Source: Aureococcus anophagefferens (lineage: Eukaryota > Sar > Pelagophyceae > Pelagomonadales > Pelagomonadaceae). From it: a DNA stretch of 37,841 nt. Numbering within the stretch: the stretch's first letter is position 1; the number at the start of each line of letters is the position of its first letter. Shown here piece after piece: positions 1-8,880 of the stretch. Made by a program: the position numbers and the translations under genes. Below the pieces are notes generated by a model that did not search any database, was not told the origin of the DNA, and saw nothing but the letters and a program-made list of their open reading frames with translations. The stretch covers positions 152,509-190,349 of the forward strand of contig NW_008705584.1 in the NCBI RefSeq assembly GCF_000186865.1, written 5' to 3'.

Positions 1-1
1 A

Positions 2-847
2 AAATTCTGCCGGGTCAAAAGGTTGGCCGTTAGCCCTATACCAGGCCACGTCAGCCATGTTAAAGGCTGTGTTCGGATTGAAGTCCTCTGCTCTCCGCTG
101 GGTATACTCTCCGACCCGTAGGCCAAGATTGAACGCTACTTGAGCTGCTGTTAACCACGTGCGATGCCAAGGCTCGTTCCAGTCCAGCCCGGAGATCCTG
201 AGGATCAATTCAAAATGAGCTGGAATAAAGGCTAGCTTCCGATGTCGCGGAGGCCTGCCCTTCTCCGCGATCCTCTGGACCTTGTAGGCCTCCCGTTGTG
301 TATTGTACCACACTCGGTCAATTTGCACTGGCCGCTTGCACCTATCAAGTACCCACCCATTCACCCGCGACAAATAGAGATCTGCGGAAATGATCTCCTT
401 GCCTCTCCCTTTCCCAGCCTCCATACGCGGCACCTTCCATGCCAGAAACATGATGTACAGCATAGTGTCGAACTCGATGAGATCCTGAGTAGTCGGCTCG
501 TGCAACCTTATGGGATGCACTTTGAGCTCCTCGCAGAACTGCAGCCAGCTATCCTTGCCCTCTAGGATTGAACCGCGCGCTGAGATTGTGGCTCCGGATC
601 TCAAGCACCTGGTCCTACTGGATATTGCTGCTGCCAGTCCCTGGACCTGAGGCATGCCCCTTGCCATCTCGGCCAACAGCGACGCATCCCGCTGCTCGTG
701 GATTGACCCCACAAGTGGCATGCCCGTCTCCCACCTTGGGTCCCTGCCACCCAACTCGACCGAAACCGCGGGACCTAAGGACACCCAAATCGCCCCGGGC
801 CACGTAGAAAAATATTGATGCGTCTCTCGCCCCCGGCGGAAAGCCAT
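2..847 (-). CDS. Tyrosine recombinase (phage-integrase fold), N-terminal part only
   Basis: An uninterrupted frame from an ATG at 847-845 reads 282 codons to the window edge with no stop. The middle (about residues 95-190) looks like a SAM-like core-binding domain. The last 60 residues contain GLRVGEYTQRRAEDF, which matches the box I catalytic arginine region of tyrosine recombinases. The HxxR box and the nucleophilic tyrosine would lie past the left edge, so activity cannot be judged. Such enzymes insert circular DNA intermediates in DIRS-like retroelements and in Cryptons. The upstream gag-like ORF favours DIRS. The frame lies on the strand opposite to a 107-codon shadow ORF at 242-565. The start codon is chosen only because it is the first ATG in the open frame. 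Confidence 0.75.
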   Translation of the reverse strand, partial: MAFRRGRETHQYFSTWPGAIWVSLGPAVSVELGGRDPRWETGMPLVGSIHEQRDASLLAEMARGMPQVQGLAAAISSRTRCLRSGATISARGSILEGKDSWLQFCEELKVHPIRLHEPTTQDLIEFDTMLYIMFLAWKVPRMEAGKGRGKEIISADLYLSRVNGWVLDRCKRPVQIDRVWYNTQREAYKVQRIAEKGRPPRHRKLAFIPAHFELILRISGLDWNEPWHRTWLTAAQVAFNLGLRVGEYTQRRAEDFNPNTAFNMADVAWYRANGQPFDPAEF

Positions 848-893
848 TAAACAAAGGGGGGGCAGAAAGAAAATTGTGTCCGTTTCAAATCAC

Positions 894-1472
894 TCAAAAA
901 CAGGGGTGGACTAAGCCCCAAGAGAAATGCATCAATGGAAAACCCAAACCGTTGCCACATCCAACCCAACGGCTTGCGCCCGGACCTCCAGACGCGCGGT
1001 GCGCGCTGGGGGCTCCGCCCCTGGCCCGCCGCCCACCAGGGCCGCGGGATCCCTGAAGGCCCGGCTCTGCCCACTTCGACCACTCCCCGTCGTATGTCAG
1101 CGTCTCCGTGAGCTTGTTGAGGGGGACAAAGAAATCCGCTGGCACCAGCTGCTGCAGGCCCGCCTCGTTGCCCCGCAGCAGGCGGACCTCTTGTGTCGCG
1201 CCCATAGACCTGAGCCGTGCTGGCCAGATCAACCTCACGCGATTCTCACCGCCAAGCTCCGTTGCGTTAAGTACGCAGCTCTCTGGCGGCGGGGCGTAGT
1301 ACCCCAGACGGCGCAGCCGTCGCCGGGCTTTGCGCAGCTGCCGTTCAAACTCCGCGTCGCCCCTGAGATAGATGAATTCCATCAGTATCACCTTCGGACA
1401 AGCCGGCCAAACCCGCTGGAGAACCTTCAGCCAGTCCACTCCACGTCTTTCAGACAGCTTCATCATTGTCAC
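894..1472 (-). CDS. Unidentified mobile-element ORF
   Basis: This 192-codon frame opens at a GTG (1472), with an ATG two codons later. It overlaps the end of the preceding ORF by 23 bp in another frame. Residues 10-130 look protein-like: an amphipathic Arg-rich helix (RKARRRLRRLGYY) followed by mixed alpha/beta sequence. The last 60 residues are low-complexity Gly/Arg/Ala. I recognise no family. Its position between the gag-like ORF and the recombinase suggests a helper or accessory protein of the element. The overlap also allows a frameshift fusion with ORF 1450-1812. It is too short to be a reverse transcriptase. Confidence 0.4.
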   Translation of the reverse strand: MTMMKLSERRGVDWLKVLQRVWPACPKVILMEFIYLRGDAEFERQLRKARRRLRRLGYYAPPPESCVLNATELGGENRVRLIWPARLRSMGATQEVRLLRGNEAGLQQLVPADFFVPLNKLTETLTYDGEWSKWAEPGLQGSRGPGGRRARGGAPSAHRASGGPGASRWVGCGNGLGFPLMHFSWGLVHPCF

Positions 1473-1812
1473 ACTGCATCACCAGTTCGCAGGCGCCCAG
1501 CATCTCCGCAACTCGTCCGAAACCATCTAGCGCCCCTGAAAACAGGGTCCCTATTTTTCGCAAAAGGCCGCCCTCCAGCAGGGGCTCGACGCCGGGCCAC
1601 AGCACCCGCGCCGTAGCCCGCAGCCGTTCGACAAAGAAGTCCTCCTCTTCCCGTCCGCCGTCCCAGTTCACGCCGATTGGAACAAAACCAGGGTCGGGCC
1701 AAACCCCTCCCGCCGGGGGCGCCGCGGGCTGCGGCGGGTCCGGCGGCGGATCAGGTAGCGGCGAAACAGGCGGCGGCGCCGCCGCGTCCGCCGGCCTGCT
1801 TCCTGAGCCCAT
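1450..1812 (-). CDS. Unidentified Pro-rich mobile-element ORF
   Basis: A 120-codon frame starts at an ATG at 1812, 48 bp after the stop of the gag-like ORF. The first 45 residues are Pro/Ala-rich and probably disordered. Residues 50-120 look folded, with alternating hydrophobic and charged residues and the ending VMQCDNDEAV. The stop lies inside the start of ORF 894-1472, so the two may be read by reinitiation or by a frameshift. No family is recognised. Only the context in the element supports it as a real gene. Confidence 0.4.
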   Translation of the reverse strand: MGSGSRPADAAAPPPVSPLPDPPPDPPQPAAPPAGGVWPDPGFVPIGVNWDGGREEEDFFVERLRATARVLWPGVEPLLEGGLLRKIGTLFSGALDGFGRVAEMLGACELVMQCDNDEAV

Positions 1813-1860
1813 TCAATTTCAATTTCAATTTTCCATTCAACTCTCGGCACGTTCGGGAAT

Positions 1861-3993
1861 TCAATCCCCCCGCCGAGAGGGCGATCGCGAGCGCGACCGC
1901 GCCCGGCTCTCCTCCTCCGATCCCGAGTCGGAGTCCTTGTCCCCCGACGCCGCCGCCCGGACCGCCCGCCACGTGACGCCGTTCTTCTGCCAAAAATCCT
2001 TGTCGTGCGAGAAACGGCACGCAGCGCCGAACGCGCACCTCCCTGTCTGGATGAATTTCAGGCAGGCGCCCTTCTTCTCCTTATCCTTGAGCACTGCACC
2101 GTTCTTCGTCGACACCTTCCACAGCGCATCCATGTAGTTGACGCCCCCGCCAGCGCCCCCTGCGCTAGCACCCTTAGACGCCGGCTTGCCCGCCTTCGCG
2201 GGCGCCCCGTCGGCGTCGTCCCGGTCGCGCTTCTTCTTCTTCTTCTTCTTTGGCTTCTTCAGCTCCGGCTGTGCTTCCTCGCCCCGCCGCCCCGAACCTG
2301 CGATCGCAGCCCTGCCACTGAAACGGCGCTGGAACTCATGCACCCGCTTAACCATGACCACCTCATCATCGATGAGGGCCTGCAGGTGCCCTGGTAGCAC
2401 TGCTATTTTCGGTGGGTCCTTCACGGCCCCGTCCAGCCAGCCACTAAAAGCCTTTTGAAATTCCACATGGACTTTACAGACCATGCCATTGACAAAACTT
2501 TCAGACACTCCCAAATCCAGCCATTGAAACACCAGATCTATAAACTCCATTGGCCCATTCTGGTCCATCGGCGACACAAAATTCCACAGCGGTTGAACCA
2601 CATGTCGAACAATCGCCCGCAGGACGCTTTGCGCCTCCGGCGGCCCACATGGCCGCTTAGGATCCGCCGCCGCCGCGCGATCGAAGCGGTAGGTTCCGAA
2701 CCACTCCGGGTACCCCCCTTCGCTGAAAGCCAAAGCGACACTGTAGTAATGCAGCCCCTCGATCGACCCCGTTCTCAGGGCTGAATTTAAAGTCAAACCT
2801 TTCTTGGACGCCGGGCCCGCGCGCACGCCGCTCGGCGGCACCTTGCCGAAATCAGACTTATGCGCCAGTTCCTCCATCCCGTCCTCCGCGCCCTTCCGGA
2901 GGGTGACCAGTGTATTGCCAAAGGTTCCCTTTGCGACCACGTCGCAAGGGCCCGTGGACCGCGCCACCCGCTGCAGAGCTCGGGCCAAGTCGCCCTCCGG
3001 CGGCTTGCCCAGCACTTCTTTCGCTGTCGTCATAGTGCGACCCGCGTCCTCCAGTCCGTCGCACAGTGTCTTGGCCCCCGGAGACAGAGCCCCGCCCAAC
3101 AGCTCTCCCATTATCCTGAGCCCCAGAGACCCAGGTTGACGCGAGCTCGGATCCTCGATCCGTTGCTTCTTGGCCTTCCTTCCAGCCACCTCCTTCAGGG
3201 CGGCTCCCAGCCGCAGCACGTGCCCTCGCAGCATGCTTTCCGCATCATCGAAGACATCGAAAACCGGAGGTGTCAAAGCGACCCCCTCGCTCGTAGCCCC
3301 TTCGAGAGCGTGTTCCACAGCTGCCACCAGCGTCGGGATGTTATGATCCAAATAATCCCTGGCCACGCTTTGGGCTAGGAGCAAAAAGGGTGGCCAGCAC
3401 TTGTCCACATACCTCGCTGCGCTTCCAAAGACTTTGCTCACGAAACCGTCCTTGTTGTACCCGAAACCCGGAGGCACCGTTTCGCTGGCGTACCGCGCAG
3501 GCGCCCGGGCCACCGGAGCGTCCCGCGCCACTATCTCCGGCATCGCGGGCGCGCCGCTCGGTAGTTGGCCTCGCTGACTAGCATAGCCCTGCTCATACTC
3601 GGCCATCGTGAGGAAATGCCGCCCGTGCATTAGATTTAACACGGGACCGCGTTCCCCACTAAGGCCCAGAGGCGCCACTGGATAGCTGCTATCCACGCTG
3701 CGCCGTCCGGTGATAACTCCTTCAACGAATTTCTCGCCTGCACTCTTAATCCGCACCTCGACGTCCACGTTCAAGCCCGGTGACGCGGCCACCCGCGCCA
3801 CAAAAGTGCCCGTGGTCGCTGGCCCAGCGGTCCCCGCTGGAGCCCCCGCCGGGCCTTCTGCCTCCTTTTCCTCCGTCGCCGCGCCTGGTGCCGGGGCCGG
3901 GACCGCCCCGCCCGCACCAGCGCCGGCCGCTAAGGAATAAGACCCTCTTGGCGGCGGCCTAGGCGCCGGATTACTCCCTGACATATGCACCAC
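1861..3993 (-). CDS. Gag-like protein with C-terminal CCCH zinc finger and SR-rich tail
   Basis: A 710-residue protein. The N-terminus (1-60) is Pro/Ala/Gly-rich. The middle (70-560) is folded-looking with no recognised domain. A basic run of about ten lysines lies near residue 600. A perfect C-x8-C-x5-C-x3-H zinc finger lies near residues 638-658, followed by an acidic stretch and RSRSRSPSRR at the C-terminus. CCCH fingers and basic tails bind RNA, and a protein of this shape at the head of a compact ORF array ending in a tyrosine recombinase is best read as a retroelement structural (gag-like) protein. It could instead be a host RNA-binding or splicing protein, but the tight spacing to the other element ORFs argues against that. 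The ATG at 3993 has an in-frame second ATG four codons later. Confidence 0.65.
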   Translation of the reverse strand: MVHMSGSNPAPRPPPRGSYSLAAGAGAGGAVPAPAPGAATEEKEAEGPAGAPAGTAGPATTGTFVARVAASPGLNVDVEVRIKSAGEKFVEGVITGRRSVDSSYPVAPLGLSGERGPVLNLMHGRHFLTMAEYEQGYASQRGQLPSGAPAMPEIVARDAPVARAPARYASETVPPGFGYNKDGFVSKVFGSAARYVDKCWPPFLLLAQSVARDYLDHNIPTLVAAVEHALEGATSEGVALTPPVFDVFDDAESMLRGHVLRLGAALKEVAGRKAKKQRIEDPSSRQPGSLGLRIMGELLGGALSPGAKTLCDGLEDAGRTMTTAKEVLGKPPEGDLARALQRVARSTGPCDVVAKGTFGNTLVTLRKGAEDGMEELAHKSDFGKVPPSGVRAGPASKKGLTLNSALRTGSIEGLHYYSVALAFSEGGYPEWFGTYRFDRAAAADPKRPCGPPEAQSVLRAIVRHVVQPLWNFVSPMDQNGPMEFIDLVFQWLDLGVSESFVNGMVCKVHVEFQKAFSGWLDGAVKDPPKIAVLPGHLQALIDDEVVMVKRVHEFQRRFSGRAAIAGSGRRGEEAQPELKKPKKKKKKKRDRDDADGAPAKAGKPASKGASAGGAGGGVNYMDALWKVSTKNGAVLKDKEKKGACLKFIQTGRCAFGAACRFSHDKDFWQKNGVTWRAVRAAASGDKDSDSGSEEESRARSRSRSPSRRGD

Positions 3994-4007
3994 TCCCCCC
4001 CAAAAGA

Positions 4008-4100
4008 AGATTTTCCTGGGGTGCGCTCAGGCGCACAATAATAGAAGAGGATGTCAGCGACAGACGATACTCGTACTCGAGTACGAGATATATCTTCTGT
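4008..4100 (+). repeat. Dispersed repeat family R, copy C (internal part)
   Basis: The segment from ttttcctggggtgcgc to atatatcttctg matches the right half of the copy at 21808-22160 almost base for base. It contains the hairpin GTGCGC-tcag-GCGCAC and the perfect 18-bp palindrome CTCGTACTCGAGTACGAG at 4070-4087. The left half of the repeat is missing, and the mobile element begins at the break, so the element may have inserted into or replaced it. The repeat lies just upstream of the likely start at 4198. Confidence 0.6.
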
Positions 4101-4197
4101 CTCTCTCCTCTGTATCCTGAATATCCTGGCTGATATATCCTGGCGGCTATATCACCTGCACATATATCGCCTTGATCCGCGCGCTATCCCCTTCACG

Positions 4198-6876
4198 ATG
4201 GAGACGCATCGCCTGCCGCCTAAGACAATTGATGAATTACAAAAATCACGCGAGACCCGGGCCAACGATGCCTTGGCGATGAAAGAGCAACAATTGCGAA
4301 TGCTGAATGATCAGAATGTGCAACTTCTACGCAATTTGGACAGCGTCGAGGAGGATGCAAATGCCATTCAACTGGAGAAAATTGCAGCCGAGAACGACAA
4401 TCGAATATTGCGTGATGAGAATTTTCGTCTTCTTAGTCGGGCTCGAACCGCAGATGCTCAACTAGCATCCATGAAAACCGAAACAGTAGAGAAGGACAAA
4501 CAGCTACGAGTAATTACAGATCAGAATTCCGAATTACTGCGGCTGCTGGAAACGGAAGAGGCGCAAAGCGCAAAATTGAGTGCAGAAAATCAAAATTACA
4601 GTAGCGAATTGGAACTATTGAAAGCTAAGTACGGAACGCTCCTAGCCACAGCCAAGACACACGAAGAAATGGCGAATCGAGCAGCACACGAGGGTCAACT
4701 CCGTGCAGATGAAGTACGCGTCCTCCGAACGGAAATCGAGCAGCTAAAGCAACAGAACCAGGAGCTAAAACTTAAAGCGCAAGTGGAACTCGAGGCTCTG
4801 CATGAACAACTGCGTGTCCGCAAGGAAAAACAATATCAGCTACTTGAAAAGCTTCAAGCACAGGATCGAGTCAAGAGGCTAGCCGAGGATCAAGTCAATA
4901 GTATGGAAGATAAGTTACGCCAGCTGCATGCAAAAAGTGTGGAGTTGGATACTCATCTCCAAGTTGAAACTCGCAATCGACGAATGAAGGAAGAAAGCAA
5001 TCGCAATTTGACGGCAGATTTGAATAACTTGATGGAGGAAATAAAAGAAGTTCGGAATCGTTCAAATCGTGCAGACAGCGAGCGGCTGCGGATGGAATCT
5101 GAAGCACGGGACAGCGGTGAGCAGCTGCGTGAGATGGCAGAAAAGGTGTTTCAGCTTCTGGAGCGCTTAAAACTTGCCGAACTAAGCAAAACTCGTGCTA
5201 TGGAGGAGCTCACAAAGAAGGAAGCAGAGACTGTAGCACTATCCAAGAAGAACGCACGTCTTCTCAAGGAAGCTACAAAGGAAGGCCGGGGTCGTGTGAA
5301 GGCAGAGTTAGACAAGAAGATTCTTCAAGACCAGCTGCGAGCGATTAAAAAGCACAACTCAGTCCTCGCCTCCCGGTGCCGCGAGGAGGTCCGGCTAAAG
5401 CTCGAAGAACGTGAAGAAAAGGGGGCGGCAGTTGAAAAAGTGAAAACTTTCAGTGGGCGCCTTGGCTTTCTCTTGAACAAGATGCAGACTGACGAAGAGG
5501 CCAAGGTGGTCAGAACGGAGGAGATGCGGAAGCTTGAGGTCCAACTCAAGTCCTCAAATGATCATCTGTCCAAGCTGCAAGTCAAATTAGATGATGCTAA
5601 CGAGTCAAATCGCATCATCACACAAGCCAGTCGAATTAAGCAAGAAGAGCTGGAAACAATGAAAACACGTCTCGATGCAATAACGCGGAAGTATCAAGAA
5701 GATAATGCTACAGAGGTTGGTGTAAACAAACAGAGTGATTCTTTTCAGATCAAAAGCGAGGAGCACTTAATTGAAGCACATAGTCGCTTTATACTTGATT
5801 CGACGACTTCGTCAAACATGGTACTACTGAAGGGGAAGACCCCGCACTTTCGGGCGTGGCTTGAAGCGCACGACGCAAACAAATTCCTCAAGCGTGCGCA
5901 GAACTCGCCGGGTATGAAGGAAATGCTTATTGAACATATGGGCAGATCTTATGGTATGATGATGGTTCAAGAAGAGAACAGAGATATCTTGCAAAGCGAA
6001 ATTGCAGGTAGGGATCAGCGTATAGAACATCTTGTTCACAAATGCGCACTGATGCAAGAAAAACTTGAATCAGAGGAGGAGGCAAAAAGACGAACACTTC
6101 TCCGGTATGTTCATGCAGTTAAGCAGACCGACCTGAGTCGTGAGAGTGAAGTGCACACTTCATCGGAGCTTGGTACGATTCAGCTACCAGAATCCTCGAT
6201 ATCTGACGAAGAGCTCCATGCTATTGCCGCACTACTCCGGAGCGACACATCGATAAGGGAAGTGTCTCTTCGAGATAATATGATCACAGATGACGGGGCT
6301 CACGCACTGGCATCGGTGCTAGCTGGCAAATCGAACCTTAGCAGCATCGACCTGCGTGGCAACATGATCACCCATCACGGAGTCAGGATACTCGCTGAAG
6401 CACTGGAAAGGTCTGAACGTGTTCGGCACGTCTATGTCCACGCCGGAGGAAAGGTAGAGGCGCTTGGGGTTGGTCGATGGGGTGTTTCAAAAAATACTCC
6501 GGACGCACAGCACACTTCTGGGGGTCAGTTGGCTTCAGCCAATGTAGAAACGATATGCTGCGTGGATTGCCGAGACAATAATATCCCAATGAAAAATCAG
6601 ATCGATCACGTCGATTCGCTCGGAGAACAAAAATCAAGCCATGGCACGAACGCACTGACACAAAGACAAGCGAAGCGAGGATCGAAAATTCAGACTGCCC
6701 AAACTCGGGCTTCGAGCCGCAGTCGACCAATGCTATCTGCCACGGGCAAATTTGCGCGTCCCGATCGGGCCTGGGCTACTCCCCTGGGTGCGACACAAGA
6801 CGCAACTGAATACAAGTCACGCGGGGGGGGCTCTTTCCCAAACCTGACTACAAACAACAAAGACCACCGAACCTAG
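4198..6876 (+). CDS. Long coiled-coil protein with C-terminal leucine-rich repeats, probable ciliary protein
   Basis: 892 residues from the ATG at 4198. The frame is open upstream to 4051, but that stretch lies in a dispersed repeat and reads as non-protein, so 4198 is preferred. Residues 10-520 are near-continuous heptad coiled coil. Two related blocks carry the pattern QLRxxxDQNxxLLRxLxxxEE (about residues 27 and 100). Residues 540-650 form a second helical region ending KRRTLLRYVHAVK. Residues 660-760 contain RNase-inhibitor-type leucine-rich repeats (LRDNMITDDGAHALASVL, then LRGNMITHHGVRILAEAL). The last 120 residues are polar and probably disordered. No intron is seen. I cannot name a family. 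The neighbourhood of axonemal genes suggests a structural role in the cilium or basal body, but that is inference. Confidence 0.8.
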   Translation: METHRLPPKTIDELQKSRETRANDALAMKEQQLRMLNDQNVQLLRNLDSVEEDANAIQLEKIAAENDNRILRDENFRLLSRARTADAQLASMKTETVEKDKQLRVITDQNSELLRLLETEEAQSAKLSAENQNYSSELELLKAKYGTLLATAKTHEEMANRAAHEGQLRADEVRVLRTEIEQLKQQNQELKLKAQVELEALHEQLRVRKEKQYQLLEKLQAQDRVKRLAEDQVNSMEDKLRQLHAKSVELDTHLQVETRNRRMKEESNRNLTADLNNLMEEIKEVRNRSNRADSERLRMESEARDSGEQLREMAEKVFQLLERLKLAELSKTRAMEELTKKEAETVALSKKNARLLKEATKEGRGRVKAELDKKILQDQLRAIKKHNSVLASRCREEVRLKLEEREEKGAAVEKVKTFSGRLGFLLNKMQTDEEAKVVRTEEMRKLEVQLKSSNDHLSKLQVKLDDANESNRIITQASRIKQEELETMKTRLDAITRKYQEDNATEVGVNKQSDSFQIKSEEHLIEAHSRFILDSTTSSNMVLLKGKTPHFRAWLEAHDANKFLKRAQNSPGMKEMLIEHMGRSYGMMMVQEENRDILQSEIAGRDQRIEHLVHKCALMQEKLESEEEAKRRTLLRYVHAVKQTDLSRESEVHTSSELGTIQLPESSISDEELHAIAALLRSDTSIREVSLRDNMITDDGAHALASVLAGKSNLSSIDLRGNMITHHGVRILAEALERSERVRHVYVHAGGKVEALGVGRWGVSKNTPDAQHTSGGQLASANVETICCVDCRDNNIPMKNQIDHVDSLGEQKSSHGTNALTQRQAKRGSKIQTAQTRASSRSRPMLSATGKFARPDRAWATPLGATQDATEYKSRGGGSFPNLTTNNKDHRT

Positions 6877-7844
6877 ACGGCAAAGAAAATCAAAAGTCTA
6901 CACTATGTGGGGAAATACGAATGCGTGCATATTGTGGTTCCGGCTGGGTTTGCTTTTTAATGCCAGTCTCGTTTTATCGAGCTTGCTCTTTTGAGACTAG
7001 CTAGAGAGACGAGCATAATACGCCGGCCAGGGTAATCCGCCCAACAGGCCAGCCCCGCCCGAATCCGGCCTTGTGGTGGTGCAGGGGGTGCAGGGGGCTT
7101 GAGCTCTAGTGATGGGGGATTACATTTACGGCGATACTATATGTTCCCGGTCGTGGTAGCGACCTGGTGAGTTCAGACCGCCTATCATCATCCAGCCCAA
7201 ACTAGTCTGCTGGTTCATGTCCCTATATAGCACTAGCAGCAGAAAATAACTGAGGCCCTGGGGCTCGGAAGAAAATATGTGGTGCGTTATTAAAGCGGTT
7301 CGCCGATTCGGAAATCTACGCAGTATTAACAGAGGAAGCTAGGGTGCTCTCAGGAGGAAGATTCTCCTATGGATACAAGCATTCCACCCTTCATGTGTGT
7401 CTATATGCACTCAGGTTTGCACACCTGGTCGCAGATGGCAGGGATATTCTCAAGGACAAGTTGCGGCTTAAGATGGCCATGGCTGGCTTGAAGCGTCGAC
7501 AGAAGTCCCCCAAGCGCAAGCATCCGGTGACAGTAGGTTGAAGCCGCGGCGTTAAACATATCCCGCCGGCGAGATATGTTAATTCTAAGAGGGAAGACAC
7601 CCAGGACACCCCACGTTGAGTATTTGCTTCAATGCGGGGTATCTAGGCAGAGTGGCGTATTGGGCTGGTTGTCATATCTTGAGATAAGGTCAGGGGTAAC
7701 TTGAGGTAGACTCCAGGATAAATACTTTGCAGTCAAAAGAAGAAGACCGGGGAACCCCAGGTCTGGGTGAAGAGTGAGGTCAAGGGAGATAAAGCAGCCT
7801 GGGATACAAGATTACCAAAGACTATCAAAAAAATCTATGTGTAG
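6877..7844 (+). other. Intergenic, no convincing gene
   Basis: About 970 bp downstream of the LRR coiled-coil gene. The only ORF of note (7344-7541, 65 codons, Lys/Arg-rich end) has no recognised similarity and may be a relic. No tRNA, rRNA or clear repeat is visible. Confidence 0.5.
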
Positions 7845-8050
7845 AGGAATGTAAGCGCCTTCACTGTAGGAGGGGCAAGACGTTCTGGATCCACACGTAA
7901 AGGCTCTGCTCCTGTCGGTAACAGTCCACCTACCATCTGTTGTTCATTCAGCCAGGCAAATCGTCCTACTGCTTCCCGAGCTCGCCAGCTTGTTCCGGCA
8001 GGTGGGGCCAACTGTAAAGGAATGTAAGCGCCTTCACTGTACATGTAGAG
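7845..8050. repeat. Direct repeat pair flanking about 150 bp
   Basis: The string ggaatgtaagcgccttcact followed by gta occurs at about 7848-7870 and again at about 8020-8042 in the same orientation. The segment between them reads as part of a 98-codon minus-strand ORF (8131-7835), both ends of which encode the same short peptide in shifted frames. This could be a local duplication or the edges of a small inserted element. Confidence 0.5.
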
Positions 8051-8129
8051 AACGAAATATATATTATCCAAGAATCCAATCCGCTGATCCCATTGGTCGG
8101 ACGAGATCTCAGCGTGCTGAGTTTCGAGC

Positions 8130-8459
8130 ATGGTCCAACGATCTCTGGCGCTGCGTTGGGCATGTTATGGTTCACAGGGGAAGAAAACGAGAGTAGTTTG
8201 CCGTAGGAACTCGGGGTTAGAGATCCTGAAACTTCAGTCCATCTCGTGGGGGAACACGCAGAAGCTGAGATCCCTGTTCCCCGCCCCCCAGCGCCGCGCG
8301 ACGCGCCCACCGTGGCGTGTTCGACTTCTGCTGCCTCTCGCTCGACATGGAGTGACTTTTCGAGACCGCCGACCCCGACTTCGTACGGCGAAGTGCTCTC
8401 AGTTTCTTCCACAGTGGCCCGGAACATGCCGAAGGCAGCGTCAGATATCGTTCGACCAT
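8130..8459. repeat. Large diverged inverted repeat (foldback)
   Basis: The plus strand from 8130 (atggtccaacgatctctggc) aligns with the reverse complement of the segment ending at 8459 (atggtcgaacgatatctgac). The match continues inward over about 145 bases per arm, with an estimated two-thirds identity, to a GC-rich loop near 8280-8315. Both arms therefore give similar ORFs starting MVQR or MVER on opposite strands. It could be an old palindromic insertion, two opposed copies of a gene fragment, or a hairpin RNA source. Confidence 0.55.
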
Positions 8460-8470
8460 CGTTCAACCCC

Positions 8471-8880
8471 CTCAATTATCATTTGTCCGAATCCCGAATA
8501 ATGAACCGTTCGTTCTGTGTATGTAGACTAGAAAGGTAGATATTTACACTGCCCTGCCAACCGGCGGGGATCTAGCAACACTAAGCGGTGAGCTGCCTAT
8601 GCAACCCCCAGACTCCTCGGTCACTAAAAGTGTGCAAGAGAAAGAAAGAAGAGGATACCGCATCCGCGTATCCTCGTACAAAAGATACAAGTGAGCAACT
8701 AAGCTGGCATATATCCACTGCACTGTGAACCTCAAGCTAGTAAGAGAAGTATACCTTGAAGGGGCAATTCCCGCTACATATGTGAACTGTTAGCTCTCTT
8801 CTGTTCGAAATTCTGCTGTCTGGATTGAGATTGGAGCTGATTTTGTTCACTTTTGAATTGGCGGGTGTGAGAACCTGAGC
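8471..8880. other. Intergenic 3' flank of the dynein-like gene
   Basis: About 410 bp between the inverted repeat and the dynein-like stop codon. It presumably holds that gene's 3' untranslated region. No gene or repeat is recognised. Confidence 0.5.

Larger units (their letters stand above)
1..4005 (-). mobile_element. Tyrosine-recombinase mobile element, left-truncated by window edge
   Basis: Four minus-strand ORFs follow each other closely: 3993-1861, 1812-1450, 1472-894 and 847 to the left edge. Gaps are about 48 and 46 bp, and the middle pair overlaps by 23 bp. The first ORF looks gag-like (CCCH finger and basic/SR tail) and the last is a tyrosine recombinase. This set suggests a DIRS-like retroelement, or possibly a Crypton-like element. 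No reverse transcriptase is visible; it could lie beyond the left edge. The segment is more GC-rich than the host genes to the right. The right boundary is placed near 4005, where a dispersed repeat begins. Terminal repeats could not be located. Confidence 0.6.

Noticed and set aside
894..2397. Several overlapping plus-strand ORFs
   Set aside because: They mirror the minus-strand element ORFs and show low-complexity, GC-driven composition.
7966..8475. 169-codon minus-strand ORF
   Set aside because: It runs through the inverted repeat, so its apparent similarity to the opposite-strand ORF comes from the repeat and not from two real genes.
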